DNA of 64,000 nt from Sorangium cellulosum (GTDB lineage: Bacteria > Myxococcota_A > Polyangia > Polyangiales > Polyangiaceae): the NCBI RefSeq assembly GCF_002950945.1, contig NZ_CP012673.1, positions 13,569,501 through 13,633,500 of the forward strand, read 5' to 3'. The notes under the pieces are model-generated. The model was not told the DNA's origin. It worked only from the letters and a program-made list of their open reading frames with translations, and did no database searches. This document shows, one piece after another, positions 62,290-64,000 of the stretch. Made by a program: the position numbers and the translations under genes. Within the stretch, counting starts at the first letter, position 1, and every line of letters starts with the position of its first letter.

Positions 62290-64000
62290 TCAAACAACGT
62301 CGAGAGGGCGTCTCCTGCGCCGAAGGAACAAGGCGGCGAGCATCAGAAGGAACGCTGGAGTCGCGGCGGGAGACGCCGCCGCCATGTGGCATCCTCCGCC
62401 GCCGCTCGGGCCCGCGCCGCCGCTGCCCGTGCCTGCGCCGCCACCGGAACCGCCGCCGCCCGTGCCCGCGCCGCCACCTGCGCCGCCGCCGCCCGTGCCT
62501 GCGCCGCCACCGGCACCGCTGCCGCCCGAGCCAGCGCCGCCACCTGCGCCGCCACCACCCGTGCCAGCGTCGCCACCGGCACCGCCGCCACCCGTGCCAG
62601 CGCCGCCACCTGTGCCTGCGCCGCCACCCGTGCCAGCGTCGCCACCGGCACCGCCGCCACCCGAGCCAGCGCCGCCGCTGCCGCCGCTGCCGCCGCTGCC
62701 GCTGTCGAGCAGGCGCACGCGCGCGCGGCCGGCGCTGAAGGGGACCTCCGGAAGAAAACGAGTGTAGGCGAGCAGCGTCTTGCCGTCGCCCACGGACGCG
62801 AGCGCCGGCGGACCCTCGACGCCCGGCTCCGTGGAGAGCGGGAAGGTCGACAGCACAGCGCCTGCGGAGCTCAGCTCGGCGCCGAAGAGATCCAGAGAGC
62901 TGGCGTCCGAAACAGCGCGGGACTTCCAGGCCAGGAAGAAGCGCTGTCCGTCGAACGCGAGCGCCGGGCAGCCGGGGCCCGCCGCGGCCCACTCGCAGTT
63001 GGGCCAGGAAGCGACGCCGATGTCGACGGGCGCGATCGGAAAGCCACCGGGCTCCAGGACGGAGCCCTCGAGGCTGACGCGCGCTCCGCGGATCCACGCG
63101 CCCTGCTCCCATGCCACGAGGAAGCGCTCTCCATCGAAGGCGACGCTCAGCCCTCGGATGGCGCGCTCGGGGCCGGAGGTGACGTCGGGGTTGACGGCAA
63201 TGACGAACGGCTCGGCGTCGATCGGCGCGGCGTCGGCATCGAGCCGCTGACCCCACATCGTCGCGCTGTCGTGCCACACGACGAGGTAGCTCGACCCGCC
63301 GGCGGCGGCGTCGACCCAGGCGCGGCTGTTCGAGGGGAAGCTGAGCGGCTCGGGCGGCGAGGTGACCGCGCCGTCCTGGGCGATCCTCATTGTCTTCAGG
63401 AAGCCGGTGCCGAGGTCCTCGTCAGGCACAACCACGAGCGTGCCGGCGCCATTCGAGGCGACAGCCATGCTGTAGGGGGTCGAATCGACGTGGAAGGGAA
63501 GGTGGATGGGCGCCGTGTCGAGGACGACTCCGGCTGGGCTCACCCGCGCTGCGAGGAGGCGGCTGGGGCCGGAGGGCCACCACACGGCGAGGAAGTTCGC
63601 GCCGTCGAAGACCGCGCGTGCGGGCATGGGGCGCTCGCCCGCGATCCGGATGCCGAGGGGGTCGAGCACGGCGCCCGTCGGGGTGACGCGCGCGGCGAAG
63701 AGCCCGGGGTTGCCGCCGAGCTCGTCCCGATCGTCGCTCCAGAGCACGAGGAGCTGCTCGCCGTCGGACGCGGCAGCGCGCACCCGCTGCTCGTTCGCGT
63801 GCCGGGAGATCGGGAATCCGGCCGGGCCGTCGAGGCTCGCTCCCAGATCGCTCAGCCGCGCGCCCGACACGTGCCGAGCGCCGGCGCCGAGGTTCAGCCA
63901 GGCGGCGAGCACGCCCGCGTCGCTCGAGCCCAGGGCCATGTTCATGCCGCTGGTGAACGCCACAGCCCGAGGCGTGAGCACATCCCCCGCAGGGCTCACC
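62290..64000 (-). CDS. Secreted repeat protein with Gly-rich linker and MYXO-CTERM-like anchor (N-terminus beyond window)
   Basis: The visible 569 residues lack the N-terminus. Residues about 1-430 repeat a strand pattern with (R/N)FL(A/V)xW blocks (NFLAVWWPSG, RFLVAWEQGAW, RFFLAWKSRA), each followed by V(S/T)xxGxVL(D/E), suggesting a beta-propeller-like extracellular domain. A roughly 100-residue Gly/Ser/Thr-rich linker (GGAGTGGGG units) follows. The end is GGGGCHMAAASPAATP, a hydrophobic helix LLMLAALFL and RRRRR, the Cys-helix-Arg plan of MYXO-CTERM sorting signals, which direct surface anchoring in Myxococcota. It is likely a cell-surface protein; function unknown. Confidence 0.85.
   Translation of the reverse strand, partial: VSPAGDVLTPRAVAFTSGMNMALGSSDAGVLAAWLNLGAGARHVSGARLSDLGASLDGPAGFPISRHANEQRVRAAASDGEQLLVLWSDDRDELGGNPGLFAARVTPTGAVLDPLGIRIAGERPMPARAVFDGANFLAVWWPSGPSRLLAARVSPAGVVLDTAPIHLPFHVDSTPYSMAVASNGAGTLVVVPDEDLGTGFLKTMRIAQDGAVTSPPEPLSFPSNSRAWVDAAAGGSSYLVVWHDSATMWGQRLDADAAPIDAEPFVIAVNPDVTSGPERAIRGLSVAFDGERFLVAWEQGAWIRGARVSLEGSVLEPGGFPIAPVDIGVASWPNCEWAAAGPGCPALAFDGQRFFLAWKSRAVSDASSLDLFGAELSSAGAVLSTFPLSTEPGVEGPPALASVGDGKTLLAYTRFLPEVPFSAGRARVRLLDSGSGGSGGSGGAGSGGGGAGGDAGTGGGAGTGGGAGTGGGGAGGDAGTGGGGAGGGAGSGGSGAGGGAGTGGGGAGGGAGTGGGGSGGGAGTGSGGAGPSGGGGCHMAAASPAATPAFLLMLAALFLRRRRRPLDVV

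Noticed and set aside
62384..62767. Plus-strand Pro-rich frame (PAPPPEPPPP type)
   Set aside because: Antisense of the Gly-rich stalk of the MYXO-CTERM-like protein.

Overview
This is a very GC-rich stretch (roughly 70 % or more) with heavy third-position GC bias, many GTG/TTG starts, long antisense open frames, hybrid signalling proteins, Cys-containing exported lipoproteins and a MYXO-CTERM-like tail at the right edge. Together these point to a large-genome myxobacterium, most plausibly a Sorangium-type organism (inference; no rRNA or marker gene is present). No rRNA, tRNA or CRISPR array was found.

Layout. 1-7602 (minus): a receiver protein and a hybrid histidine kinase, then a coupled cluster of two related solute-binding-like proteins (one fused to a von Willebrand A domain) around a coiled-coil membrane protein, a membrane-anchored unknown and a TatA-like small protein. 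7926-18767: a large protein with receiver-like, PATAN-like and degenerate J-like regions, a repeat-rich spacer, a SnoaL-like protein, an ECF42-type sigma factor with its DGPF/YCII partner, a ClpA-like AAA+ protein and a stand-alone receiver. A decayed copy of the 3' end of the AAA+ gene lies about 2 kb from the intact gene. 19024-25281: an unknown polytopic membrane protein, a DUF350 protein, and two M16-fold proteins coupled to an exported alpha/beta hydrolase. Both M16 proteins have lost the zinc motif.

25633-44147 holds type VI secretion accessory genes: a DUF2169-pentapeptide protein at 26326, and a compact minus-strand island of VgrG, DUF2169-pentapeptide, pentapeptide, DUF3540 and DUF4150/PAAR-like proteins (36777-44147). 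Between them is a scarred region with a truncated aldo/keto reductase, an esterase with a discoidin-like tail, a Cys-rich lipoprotein, integrase and IS91-type transposase fragments, and a cytochrome c/copper monooxygenase lipoprotein. 44404-54363: a metallophosphoesterase, sulfate ABC transporter genes (binding protein and two permeases, no ATPase), two cytochromes P450, an aldo/keto reductase and a divergent AraC regulator. 54424-57860: a porin-like protein with a TTGACA promoter, a glyoxalase-fold protein and a DRE-TIM metallolyase.

The most interesting candidate is at 57873-60787. A 62-aa peptide with a leader-like amphipathic N-terminus, a Gly-Gly and a Trp-rich C-terminus has its own promoter-like sequence and a good ribosome-binding site. 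It is followed on the same strand by an M29-type aminopeptidase-like protein and an MFS exporter. This looks like a small, possibly undescribed peptide natural-product (RiPP-like) operon. That reading is inference from architecture; no canonical RiPP modifying enzyme is visible.
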